The position numbers and the translations under genes were made by a program. Below are positions 1 through 10,542 of a DNA stretch of 64,000 nucleotides, one piece after another. The DNA is from Blastomyces gilchristii SLH14081 (taxonomy: Eukaryota; Ascomycota; Eurotiomycetes; Onygenales; Ajellomycetaceae), in contig NW_003101669.1 of the NCBI RefSeq assembly GCF_000003855.2, positions 1,368,795 through 1,432,794 on the forward strand. The letters run 5' to 3'. Each line of letters begins with the position of its first letter. Position 1 is the first letter of the stretch. The notes below the pieces were generated by a model that was not told the DNA's origin, did not search any database, and was given only the letters and a program-made list of their open reading frames with translations.

Positions 1-381
1 GGACTCAGCGACGAAGGAAACTCCAGCCTTGTCGGTTTCGGTGAGGGCGCAAGCAGCACCGTAAGCGGACCCGTTTCAACCTCCGCAGCTCGAATTTCCG
101 TCGCTTCCAGCAACCGCGGGGTCGGTGGGAGGAATAGCCCTGCGCCTAACTATCGGCCACAAACAGGCAGCGGACATACCTCGTATACACAGTCAAGCCT
201 TGGAGCAGCGGAGAATGGCCCTTTCAACTCATCAACCTCGCCGGCGGGATCTACTACCCCCGAGCCACAGCTAGTGGCCAACAACGACAACGCGGAGACG
301 AATTTTGACGCGCGAATGGTCGACGGCATGACGTACGACGAGGACATTGTGGATACGACAGCTCGATGGTCGACGGCATGA
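1..381 (+). CDS. 3' end of an unrecognised Ser/Gly/Asn-rich protein, C-terminus truncated by a frameshift
   Basis: An open frame enters from the left edge at base 1 and stops at TGA 379-381. The visible ~126 residues are low complexity (Ser, Thr, Gly, Asn, Pro) and end in an acidic stretch containing MVDGMTYDEDIVDTTAR. I do not recognise the family. The acidic segment is encoded by a 50-bp unit that occurs twice in perfect tandem (316-365 and 366-415). Fifty is not a multiple of three, so the second copy is read out of frame and gives only four codons after the junction Arg. Removing one copy on paper would restore a frame continuing through PPGRVDLDGDAR to TAA 453-455, so the single-copy form is probably ancestral. 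The loss affects only the last dozen or so residues and may not abolish function; an assembly duplication is the main alternative. Confidence 0.6.
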   Translation, partial: GLSDEGNSSLVGFGEGASSTVSGPVSTSAARISVASSNRGVGGRNSPAPNYRPQTGSGHTSYTQSSLGAAENGPFNSSTSPAGSTTPEPQLVANNDNAETNFDARMVDGMTYDEDIVDTTARWSTA

Positions 382-415
382 CGTACGACGAGGACATTGT
401 GGATACGACAGCTCG
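316..415 (+). repeat. Perfect 2 x 50-bp tandem duplication inside a coding end
   Basis: Bases 316-365 and 366-415 are identical (unit begins ATGGTCGACGGC and ends CGACAGCTCG). The duplication shifts the reading frame of the gene entering from base 1. Confidence 0.9.
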
Positions 416-455
416 ACCTCCGGGTCGTGTAGATCTCGATGGTGATGCTCGTTAA

Positions 456-1560
456 GTTCAGAAATGTCATTCGGGATAAAAAAATATGAAAAAACTAAAG
501 TTGAAAGAATGGAAGGAAAAGCAAGCGACTCACGAACAAATGATGGAATGAAAGACGATGTACGAATGAGTAAAATTTTTGTTTTTATTCTTGTTTCAAG
601 GGAATTTTATGTGTGTATTTTTTCATCTGATTTCCAAATTGCTTTTAAAGCTATCAAATTTCGTTCTCGGACGAGGATATGGGGGTGGGAACAAGAAAGG
701 GGAGCTGTTATTATTTTTTGACTCCGATTCTTTTGCTACTTTTGTTCTCAAGGTAGTGTCGTTTTTCTTCTTCGCATCCCTGATCATTTTTTTTCTGTCT
801 CTTTTCCTTTCTTGTATTTTGTCTTTTCTTTCTCCAAGTCTTGCCTTTGTAACATTGGGCCTTGATATCTGATGGTTGCTACTGTAAAGTTACCCCTTGG
901 ATTGAAACAAAGCAGACATCCATGGATATATTTTGGTTTTGTTTTTAACTTTTGCTCGGCTTCTCAAATTTTGGTATTTTGTAGAGGATTGTTAACTACT
1001 GTGCAAAGAGGTGGTCAGGAAAAATCTCTCCACATGCCTTAAAATGTGGGAAAAGGGGGGCTTCTATGCATTGTGGTGTCATCTATTTGCATGGAAAAAT
1101 CCAACACATTCATTTATTTATCAATGTTCACTGCAATAGTTACCTAACTCAATTACAGAATTTCTTTTCTCTTCATTACATTTTCACTCCAGCCTGCTAA
1201 TCCACAGTTAGGTCTAGGTAGGATACTGATAAACCGCTATTTTGAATTGGAAGAATTGCTCATATCCTTTGAACGATTTAAATTAAATAGATATACCGGG
1301 AATAAATTAAACCCTTCTGGAATATCCAAATTCTAAGAAATAAAAGAATAAAAAAAAGTAATTGAATCATGCCCCTCAAAATTCAACAATCTACCCAGAG
1401 CAACGCATGGTCCGTTGGAATGTCGGTACCAGGTGAGATAATACATTCTACTCATCCATCAGTACTTATTTGCACGGCAAAGCTTGCTCCCACTCGTCTC
1501 TTTCCAACATATAACTTGCCCCATAACCATACAATGGATCATTCGAAATAATTAACATAC
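456..1560. other. Intergenic, no gene seen
   Basis: T-rich, low-complexity sequence that probably includes the 3' UTR of the left-edge gene. Short ORFs here have no codon structure or motif that I can support. Confidence 0.6.
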
Positions 1561-3101
1561 ACCACCACCCGCCTCTAGGGAAGAGAGAACCTAGATAGCT
1601 CATACTATAACAAGGGCACTGCATTCCCAGATGATGAAAGACAGACATTCAAGCTCCATGGCCTGCTGCCGTCCAATGTCCAAACGCTGGACGAACGCGG
1701 TAGAGAGAGCGTATGCGCATATATGCGAGCCGGCCGGATGACCTGGCGAACAACACGTTTATGGCGAGCATGAAAGGCGCAGAATGAGGTGTTGTTTTAT
1801 AATGTCTGTCTGTCTGTCTATCTGTTCCTTTATACCAGGCCCGGATACAACTATACAAGAAGTCAGTACCCCAATCAGTACCCCAATATTCTTGCCGGGG
1901 GGGGTGGGGGAGGGGGAATAGAACAAAAATACCGCCTGCTGTATCTTTTCGAATCAGATGTGACTAATTCTAATTCAAATTCAAGTAGCTCATGCAAACA
2001 CACCTCAAGGAGATGTTCAGCGTAATCTACACGCCAACAGAAGCTGAAGCAATTGAGATTTAGTCAAGAACCTTCAGACCGCCGGAGGGCTGTTTTCTGA
2101 ATATCCGCGACCAGGATCGGATTGACGAGTGTCTTGCCAACCTTGCCAACTTCGGGGCCAGTGGGGAGGAGATAGATTGCATCGTCATCACCGACGGCGA
2201 AAGAGGCCTCATGGTCCGATATCATGATGCCTAAAAGCTTTCCGCGGCATCATCGGTTCCCTCCCCCCCCTCCCCCACAGCTTTTTTCCTTAACTCATGT
2301 GTTTGTCCGTAAAAGATTCTAGGAATAGGCGATCAAGGCGATCAAGGCGAACAGCGGGATCTTGATTTCCCTGGCCAAGCTGGTCCTCACGGCGCTATGG
2401 GCACGCGGCAGCTGCCTGTCGTGCTTGACTGTGGAATAAGTGTAAAGTCAATGGCGCCCAATGCATATATCAATCATATCTCTGTGTTTGCGGCTCTTTG
2501 GCATTGTGGGGGCGCATTTTGGCTAACGGGAAATGAAACACCCGCGTTGGGGGTTGGGCCCTGCTAGAATGAGAAATTGGTGAACGATGAGTTGTATCTT
2601 GGTCTACGACAGAAACGCGCTCTCAGGCAGGAATACGATGAACTTTGTGGATAAATTCGTCAAAGCCGCGCGGAAGAGGTATCTCCAAATGCATACATAG
2701 TTTACACTTGTGAGTCTGTTTGCTTAAGGGAAACCCAGTTTGGCAGAACCACCCCCCCCCCCCCCTTTTTCCCCCTCCCCAAATTTTGATTAAAGGAACT
2801 CTGGTGACATATATCACTCCATTCAGTGAAGATTTCCCGCTCCCAAATGCCCAACGGACAGGGTTCGTCCCCATATGACCTGTTTTTAGCGACGATATTC
2901 AGGGGACTGGATGCGTGACGCTGGCTGCTCTCCTCGCCGCGCTGCAGGTTAGCAAAGTCAAATTGACTGATGATGTCCCGGTCGTTTGTTTCGGTGCCGG
3001 GCCAGCAGGTACGGACATCGCAGCGCAAATCAGGGACGCAACAGCTGCGGAATCGAAAAAGTCGAAGGATGAGGCATTGAAGCAGATTTGGCAGTTTCCG
3101 G

Positions 3102-3150
<49 letters not shown>

Positions 3151-3590
3151 CCACAATCACCTATGGGCAAAAACAAATGCAAAAAAAAAGGCTGATCATA
3201 TTCCAATCACAGGCGTATCGATAAAACAGGGCCTCCTCCTCACATCCCCAAGGCGATCAGCTAACACCGGCCCAGTCTACCTTCGCACGGGATGGCTAGG
3301 CCCCCGGAAGACGAAAGGCGGACTTGATTTGATCCCTATGCCGTCGTGAAGAGCGTCAAGCCGCATGTCCTAATTGGGACCTCGACGAAAGCTTCCGCCG
3401 TTCATCTGAACAGATAATCAGAGAGATGGCCAGGTATGTCGAGCGCACTGGATCGTCTTCCCTCTAAACAAGCCCACGCGTTTGACATAAAGGCGCAGCC
3501 GAGGGATGTCATGGGAATGAGTTGGAGCAGTGGTGGATTCGGGGGTGCAGATGCAGCGGGCGGAGAGTATATAGGCCGCTACTAAGCAGG
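1561..3590 (+). pseudogene. Decayed NAD(P)-dependent malic enzyme gene
   Basis: Malic enzyme converts malate to pyruvate with NAD(P) reduction. The whole family order can be followed in shifting forward frames: NKGTAFPDDERQTFKLHGLL then PSNVQTLDER (about 1605-1700), RPDDLANNTF (about 1728), LKEMFSVIYTPTEAEAI (2004-2054, then stop TAG 2061), RPPEGCFLNIRDQDRIDECL (from about 2076), VITDGE, ILGIGDQG (about 2318), ISLAKLVLTAL, RQLPVVLDCG (about 2407), NDELYLGLRQKR (about 2584), FVDKFVKAARKR, DIQGTGCVTLAALLAALQVS (about 2893), VVCFGAGPAGTDIAAQIRD (NAD site), VKPHVLIGTSTKA (about 3350) and IIREMARYVER (about 3420). It is broken by several in-frame stops, at least five frameshifts, G/C runs and a 44-T tract. 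Base composition is not AT-rich, so decay looks like indels rather than RIP. Probably a dead paralogue; the edges are approximate. Confidence 0.85.
3107..3150. repeat. Poly(T) tract of 44 inside the malic enzyme pseudogene
   Basis: Forty-four uninterrupted T residues sit directly after the codons for KQIWQFPGP and before the degenerate GLLLTS segment. The tract creates artefactual Lys-rich ORFs on the minus strand. Confidence 0.9.
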
Positions 3591-4353
3591 CGGAGTTAAC
3601 TAAGGGCTGCGATGACTAACAAAATTTCATGTTTAACCAGTGAGAAGGGATGATGGGATAAGGGGATGGGGCGGTCTGGGGACTCTCAAAAGTGTTAGGG
3701 TATGTTGGCGCTGGAATGTCTGGACAGCACATATTTCGTTGGCCCAGGTAGATAGAAGATGCAAGGGGAAGAAGAGGGTTTGATAATGTATATAAAGATT
3801 TTCAAGTTGCTTTACGCATTTCCATTTCCTCCCTGTCCAAGTTTGCCTCACTGGGGCGGAATAGGGGTTTAGTAGCAGAATGAAAACAAAAGGAACCGGA
3901 CATACAAACACGGAACAGATGTATGTGTACGACATATGATATAGTTTATCACATTTCGTGCGCTAACGAAATTGAAGAAGGTAAGGTAGGTAGACTATAC
4001 ATCGATAAGAGAACAAATAGATGGGGAGAAACTTGTCCGAAAAGGAAAACATTATAACATATAACAGGTCCAGCCCTGCATCAATATGCCAAATGCAGCG
4101 ATCAAAAGGCTTGAGAGGGAAAATCACAAAAATTTATTTCGGGGACAGGCATGGAAATCGGATAAAACATACATTTCAATGATACGGTCATTAAAAAAAA
4201 AACATCAAGCGCTCAAAAGGGCCACGCAATATGTATAGCCAGAGGGGGCGGCTCGGCTGCGTGCACCACCTACCTACCTCTTTTCAGGCTCTCTACTATC
4301 CCTTCTTCCTCCTTCATTCATAATATCCCTCCGTCCAAAAAAAAAGGTTAACG
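3591..4353. other. Intergenic, probably 3' UTR of the minus-strand gene
   Basis: No supported coding sequence. Contains short homopolymers and lies at the 3' side of the minus-strand gene ending at 4354. Confidence 0.5.
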
Positions 4354-6272
4354 TCACCCACTCGCTTTCCGCCCCTCATACCGACCCCGTAAATCATCCA
4401 CTTCCTTCTGCAACCGCGACAAATCCGCAAGGATATCAACGGCATGTGACTGCGACGGCGACTGCGGCGGTATACCGGGAGCCCCAGACTTTGTGTCTTC
4501 CGCGTTCTTCATATCTATCCTCGCAGCTGACGAATCCGTGGCTCCCAGAAAAACAGGCCGCGACTCATCTAGACTAGCTCTACTTCCTCCCCCTCGTCTG
4601 GGTGGAGGCGGCCGTGGTGGGCCGTGCGATGCCCATTTGTTGGATATTGGTGACGCGGTCTCCACGCTACGGAGGCTGGATTTGTCTGAGGCATCTTCTC
4701 GGGAATCGCTTCGCTGGTGCGATGATGTCTGCTGTCGTTCGTGGGGTAGCAATGGTGGTGTATCTGAAGAGGGGAAAGCTGATGATTCACGATCTTTTCG
4801 TCGGGACGGGGGAGGAGGCGGGGATTTTAATGGAGATGAGGTATGGATGGATGATGCTGTGGCTGAGTTCCTGATAGTGTTGGTAGGTGGCATGGAGTGT
4901 CTGGCGGAGTTATTTCTTGATAGTCTTGGATTGCTCGGTTTCATCTGGCTGCGACGTCTAGCTAAGGGTGGAGTAGGTGGGCGCTTCTGATGCGGTAGGG
5001 GAGATATGTTTTCTGAATCATGAGAAGTCTGCTCCGAGCTCACTAAAAGAAATGGCTTGTTGACGTCACCGCTTTCCTGCTCTGTGAACGATCGAGATGA
5101 TAATGACGCGGGCGACGCGGAGCGATGATTTGGGGAAGTAAGAGAGGCCAATCCAACCAAAGGGGATGTCTGGCCAGTGCTGGGATTGATCAGTTTCCCG
5201 CGCCTTGTTTTCGGAGGCGGAGGTTTCGGCCTTTCCGCTGGTTTGGGCAAGGCGGCCGCCAGTTTCCGCCGCTCATCGTCCGCCTCCGAAGCCGACAGCT
5301 CATACGACGTCCGGGGTGTCTCTATCCGCGGCAGGTTTCGCGTCTCGAAAATAAGGTCCTTTGATGTAGATCCTGTATCTGCGTTCCTGCTGCTGTCGCT
5401 GATGGCTGGTCCCTGGGTGGGCTCAAAAGGCTGCCGCGCGGCGGAAACGGGCTCCTTTCCCGCTCCGCCTGTCTCTCCAGTCATAAGCATTCTCGTAAAC
5501 GCGTCCACATCCATAGTCGCCCTCTTCCCCTTCATGGCTGAAGGTAGTGGAGTCGTTGAATCGCTCCGCGGTGTAGTTGGATCCTGTACATGTGGAAACA
5601 CGGCCCGCTCCGCGCCGTACGGCTCTCTTGATCCACGCCGGCCACCTTCAAGCCCAAGTCCTATCACCCCATGCTTCCCTTCTGCAACATGTCGCCCCTG
5701 TCCAATATCCCCATAGTCTTCATCACCACTCCCGGAAGCATCCGGATTGAAGGGATCTCCCGCGGAGTGGTCCTCTGAGCCCGAGCTCTCCTCCACGGAT
5801 GGAGGGGGCGGTGACCCACGGTGTGCACCGTGATGGAGGATCGACGCTCTATTACTGGATGGCGACGGATGATCGCCAGCACTGAGATGTAAGGAGGGCT
5901 GTATTGCGACGGGCGGAGAGGCGATGCGGACGGATTTCTGGCGGTGGGATGGCTGCGAAGGACCTAGTGGTGTAGCAAGCAGACATGATTCAAGTCAGCC
6001 AGCCCCCTGACAAAATGTTCTCCCCCCCCCCTTACTTATCAAATACGGGAACCTTCTTCTCGTTGTTTTACGAAAGATGGATAAAAAATAATTTGAGGCT
6101 GCACACCTTCGCCACGGGTCCTTGCTGCTGCGGGATCAATCGCTGCGCTGTGGTTTAATAAGTGATTGGCGTGGGCTGATATGGATGATGCCTGTTGCGG
6201 GGCAGTCTGGTCGTCGATGCTAGTAGTAGTAGTAGGCTTCTTCTTATGGCGGAAAGGATTTGATCCAGACAT
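4354..6272 (-). CDS. Proline/serine-rich protein with NPF motif and C-terminal coiled coil, unnamed
   Basis: Two-exon model: exon 1 6272-6107 (ATG in MSGSNPFRHKKK), donor GTGTGC, intron 6106-5964 with acceptor CCACTAG, exon 2 5963-4354; 591 residues with phases consistent. The long open frame reads from exon 2. An in-frame ATG at 6338 would add 22 residues. The N-terminus has an NPF tripeptide and later AGDPFNPD, both typical of ligands of endocytic EH/adaptor domains. A patch KSVRIASPP follows the splice, then a DVDAFTRMLMTG segment. The middle and C-terminal half hold several PxxP/basic stretches (KPPPPKTRRGK, PPTPPLARRR, PPRPPPPRRGGG) expected to bind SH3 domains. The end (DILADLSRLQKEVDDLRGRYE) is a predicted coiled coil. 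No catalytic domain is visible. A scaffold role in endocytosis or polarity is inference. The exact donor is the least certain part. Confidence 0.7.
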
Positions 6273-7093
6273 CGTAGGAGGATCGGTACAGTCTAAGCAT
6301 GAGAGCAAAAAGGTTGCCCGGCGAGATGGGGAGAGCAACAGAACTCGAGTGCTGATGTGGTTGGTGGGCAGATGCGCGGTGTTTTATTTAGTTGGTGAAG
6401 GACAAGGGCGGGCGAGGAATTATTAGCCTGGACAGTGGTTTGCGGTTGGCTTAAATATATATAATAACGATGAGAGAAAGAACACCACCAACATATCTCT
6501 ATTTAGCTATATATTGTTTTTATAGGTATAATAAACTACTACTCTGGATTCCGAGAGCAGAAAAAAAACTCGCCATAATTAAAATTAAAAAATAGCTGAA
6601 CGAATGAATCGGCAATAATTGCGAAGCAGTGGCGGTAGTTGGTTAGCCTCAAAGCAACAACAAATATTTCTTACTCCCTTGCTTCGAATGATTTCCCCCA
6701 ATCCGCCCCTTTGCGAGGATAAAAAAAAAAAAAAAGCCCCCAGGGACAAAATATAAAATGAAAATGAACAATTCTCAAATCCGCACAATCCATGCCATCC
6801 GTGACCCCTTTGCCCTTCCTTGGTGTCCCAGAAAACAATCTCAAATTTAGATAAACAGACAGAATCCGGCGCATACCGTACTGTACTGTACCTCTCAGTC
6901 CTATGATATGAGAAGACAAGGAGTACAAAAGGAAATAAAGCAAATAAACAAACCCCATTTCGCATGTATGTAAAAGTACAAAATATCAGAACTAAATCCG
7001 CCCAAACCAAACGCTGATTCCGCCGCTGCCCTTCCCCCCTTCCCCCCAATCCATCCGCTGGGGTTATACGCTTGTTGACCAGAGATGCCTTTC
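6273..7093. other. Intergenic between two minus-strand genes
   Basis: Holds the promoter/5' UTR side of the NPF-motif gene and the 3' side of ECO1. Contains an A15-type run near 6721. No supported ORF. Confidence 0.5.
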
Positions 7094-7370
7094 TTAGGTC
7101 TCTTTGTAGACATGCCACGGCTCATCCGGTCCAAAAAAGGCCTCGAGCAACCGACACCCACTCTCAGTGGGCTGGCTAAATGCAATCTTCGACTTGGGAA
7201 TCTCCATGCCGTAGATGTAATTGCTCACCACGCAGTCGAGGAGGTCCATCGCGATGCCTTTCCGGCGCGATGAGGCGGACGTCCACACGCGCGAAATACC
7301 CACGACCGCGTGGTGCACCTCTTCGCTAGCCGTGATTGATGACGAGCCATTAGGCCGCTCGCCATTCATG

Positions 7371-7413
<43 letters not shown>

Positions 7414-8711
7414 GGCCACCGCGACCAGGCCGCTTCACCAAATGCGACTCCCAAATCCGCTCCGTCAAGCAGAGCCCCACACACTTGCTATCCTTCATGT
7501 GCAAGAATACCTTGAACCGATCCACCTCTTCCTTCGCTCCATTCTTCCGGAGGCGCTTAGGCGGCTCGGTCTGGCTCCACAACACCGCCTCCTCAATATC
7601 CGGCGCAGAAAGCTCCTTGTTGACCACCTCCAGGACACGCATGGCCTGGCCCCGCGCGGAGGGGGAGCTCTTCCTGTCCACTATCACGACATAGCCCTCG
7701 TCGAATCTGGCAGCCTCGTAGACCCACCGGCACGCGTTTGCGCGCACAAATGCCTTGCCCAGGTCCACCCCGCTCGAGTTCATGTCATGGAATTTCTTGT
7801 GCAGCGCGACATCCTCCGCGTTCGAGGGGATATATTCCATCCCGCAGGTGGCGCATGTCTTGCGCACCTCCCCTCCCAGGTCGAGCTGCATCTGCTTGAG
7901 CGTGGGTTGTTGGGACTGTGTCTGTTGTCGATGTTGTTGTTGCTGTTTAGGTTTCTTTTTCGGCGGATCCATCGATGCGCGGACGCTGTTAAAGTTTACC
8001 TCTGTCAACGGAGTACCATTTGTGGGAGTGTTCGTGGCAGCGGCGCGTTTCCGCCTCAGAAATGCAAAAGTGGGTTTTCGTGTGTTAACCGGAGGTGGGG
8101 TGAGCTGTAATGGAGGCGAGGAAGGGGGTGTCGAGAGGTCATCGTCTAGGTCTTCCGAGAAGGCAGCGGTCGAGTTGCGACGCGACGGGCTGGACAAGAT
8201 GGCAGCAGAAGATTCGCGTATGGCGCATTCGAGGTTGTTTTCGTCTTCAGCGGAGTCCTTTGGCGCGGTGTCCGCTTGAACACGTCTTTTCTTAGCTGCT
8301 GGACGTGAATCATCGTAGCAAACGCGCCGTATAGGGCGGCCGTAGGTGTGCATCATTACACCTCTGCGCAGGAGAAAAAAAATAAAAAATTGTTAGAGAC
8401 ATTCATGTTGTCATTTGTTAGGGAGGAGGGGACGCGCGCGTCGAGAGGCAAAGTGGTAGAGTGGTAGGTAGGCTAGAGATCAAAACAGGCAACTAGCTTG
8501 GTTTTTTGCACGTTGCTTACCTCTTGAACGAGTTGGTCACAGTATATGGCATGTCCCGCGCAGTGATCATGAAAAGCGGATTCATGGGGAGACCAGCAGT
8601 GGAAGTTTGGACATGAGTGTTACAGCGATTCTTGAGTGTTGTGGCTGTGTTGTTGTTATTGGAGGTGCTGTTGAGGTTGCTGAAGTTGGGAGAAATATAG
8701 GTGTCGGCCAT
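7094..8711 (-). CDS. ECO1: Sister-chromatid cohesion N-acetyltransferase ECO1
   Basis: ECO1/CTF7 acetylates the SMC3 subunit of cohesin in S phase to establish cohesion in the nucleus. The main exon (8363-7094) carries, from the ATG at 8356 (MMHTYGRP, 420 residues): a basic/Ser-rich N-terminus, a PIP-like box KQMQLDLG for PCNA, the C2H2 finger CATCGMEYIPSNAEDVALHK followed by KFHD, and a C-terminal acetyltransferase core with GISRVWTSASSRRKGIAMDL (acetyl-CoA loop) and FSQPTESGCRLLEAFFG, ending WHVYKET. An upstream ATG exon (8711-8521, MADTYISPNF...) joins in frame across intron 8520-8364 (donor GTAAGC, acceptor GCGCAG) and would add about 66 residues; this may be a true N-terminus or a 5' leader. 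A (TG)n dipeptide stretch between finger and core is encoded by a hexanucleotide repeat. Confidence 0.9.
7375..7411. repeat. Coding hexanucleotide microsatellite (GTGCCT)n in ECO1
   Basis: Six near-perfect GTGCCT units, read on the minus strand as Gly-Thr repeats. Length change by whole units would keep the frame. Confidence 0.85.
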
Positions 8712-9129
8712 CGTTTCAATAGAATAAATAAAACAAGTAAAATAAATATAGTTGGATAATAAAATAAATAAAATAGATAAATAAATAAATAAATGTCGCG
8801 ATTAATTTGCTGCTTGATCAACGCGAATCCGCTAATCCGTTTTGGGGCATGGTAGTTAAGGGCTGGAGAGAGAGAGATTGGAGATTGCGGGCAAAATCCC
8901 TTGGTTTTGCTCGGTTTTTCACTCCAACCAACCACCACCACCACGACGTCGTCTTGGGTCTTGGTGTTGTTTACCGTACGTCTTCTGCTACTTGCTTCAG
9001 TGGCAAAACAGCTCGAAGGTGGGAGATACCGGAATCCTCAATGATGACTCTGTGCTTGCTCCCGTCCTCCCTCCAGGGTTGTTGCGTCCACCATAAGCAC
9101 CAGCAAACGAACTCGAGGGAATAAATAAT

Positions 9130-9174
<45 letters not shown>

Positions 9175-9900
9175 AAAAAGTAGAAACCCGAATGACCGAT
9201 ATTTTGCTATTTATTAATGGTTAATGGCTATTGCCTGGCGGTACGCGATCGTTTTATCAGTTCCTCTCCTCTCCTCTCCTCTCCTCTCCTCTCCTCTCCT
9301 CTCTCTCCTTGGGTTGATGATTCCCAGAAAATCCTTCGTCTGGGGGAAACAAAGCCTGATGCAATCCGTGTGCGTGGAGCGAAGCTGCAGCCAGAGAGAT
9401 GAGATGTATGTAGCATAGTAAATGTATGTACGCAGTAGCGTCTGTTGTATGGCGACCCGACCCGGTGGCCCATTATATTAGAGTAGTAGTAGTAGTGGTA
9501 GTTAAGTACTAAGTAGTAGTTAATAAGTAATAGTAACTAACTAAATAGTAACTAGTAGTTAGTAGTTGGTAGTTATTTATTTGACTATTCTTATTACTTG
9601 CGACGAAAGGGCCAATAAAACAGTTGAACTTGGTGCCAAAGAAGTTGATTGTGGGGCTGAACCTCCGACCCACTCTTCTTGTCTTCTTGGAACAATAAAA
9701 TGTTCAACTTTATTAGTCATCTCCCTCTAAAACACACCCCCCCTATAGAACACATACGTTATTACTAATCCAGTCTTAAACACCCAGTTTCTTATTTAGT
9801 TATTATTAGTGTAGAGGTGTAGATTTATTAGAAAGAGAGGGGGGGGGGGGGGGGGGCAAACTGGAATTTATTAGTATTAGAATGAGCGAGAATGAGCTGG
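8712..9900. repeat. Intergenic microsatellite zone
   Basis: Contains AAAT/AATA repeats (8755-8790), a (GA)n run at about 9134-9172, a (CCTCT)n run at about 9262-9306, an imperfect TAGT/AGT block at about 9480-9575 and a poly(G) run at about 9840-9856. No gene is supported. Confidence 0.8.
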
Positions 9901-10044
9901 AGTTCCCAAGAAAATATATGAAAATTCAATACATGAACCCTCTCCTTAATAATAGACATGAAGAATGATGTGCTAGATTTGTCTAGTGTATGGAGTTTTA
10001 ATGGGGGGGGGTGCTGCCAGGCCAGGGTTTGAGCAACCATGTTC

Positions 10045-10047
<3 letters not shown>

Positions 10048-10084
<37 letters not shown>
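10048..10084. repeat. (TAA)n microsatellite
   Basis: About eleven TAA/ATA triplets in intergenic DNA. Confidence 0.9.
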
Positions 10085-10474
10085 GAAGTTGTAAACCCGC
10101 TACGACATGCTAGAATAAAGATGCTAGATATTATTTAGATGCTAGATGCTACATTATTATTACATACTTACATACTTACATTTCTTCTCATCAACCACCA
10201 GAAAGAAAAGCCCTGAATGGAAACCGTTTGACCCCCGCGGACATTGGGTGCCTCGCTAGCCAACCCTCGCCTTGACAGGCTGAGAGGAATTCCTCCTGTT
10301 TGGCGCCGTTTAAAAGTCTTTTTTTTTTCTAGCCAGTCACTCATTCCAGTCATTCCAGTCAACTAAAACTGCCAGCTAGCGGACCTCGCCGCCCTGGTTG
10401 CCACTCCACTCCACTCACCGATGATGAGCTATGAGCTTCATCCCATCCCTCCCGCCCGGCCGTTTTACGCAGCG

Positions 10475-10542
10475 TACGGAGTAGATTATTATTTTAGAGT
10501 AGAGTAGGGCTATTACGCATAGTACATACGGAGTACTCCGTA
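10475..10542. repeat. TACGGAGTA motif and 16-bp perfect palindrome
   Basis: TACGGAGTA occurs at 10475-10483, and the palindrome TACGGAGTACTCCGTA at 10527-10542. The same nonamer recurs at other intergenic sites of the window. Function unknown. Confidence 0.8.

Noticed and set aside
2702..3160. Lys-rich minus-strand ORFs
   Set aside because: Created by the 44-T tract and antisense to the malic enzyme pseudogene.
5177..5716. 179-codon plus-strand ORF
   Set aside because: Antisense to the Pro/Ser-rich NPF-motif gene; composition mirrors that gene and has no motif.
7442..8110. 222-codon plus-strand ORF and overlapping ORF 7755-8279
   Set aside because: Antisense shadows of ECO1, whose finger and acetyltransferase motifs are on the minus strand.
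9134..9306. Regular repeats considered as a CRISPR-like or satellite array
   Set aside because: They are simple (GA)n and (CCTCT)n microsatellites without spacers, in a eukaryotic genome.
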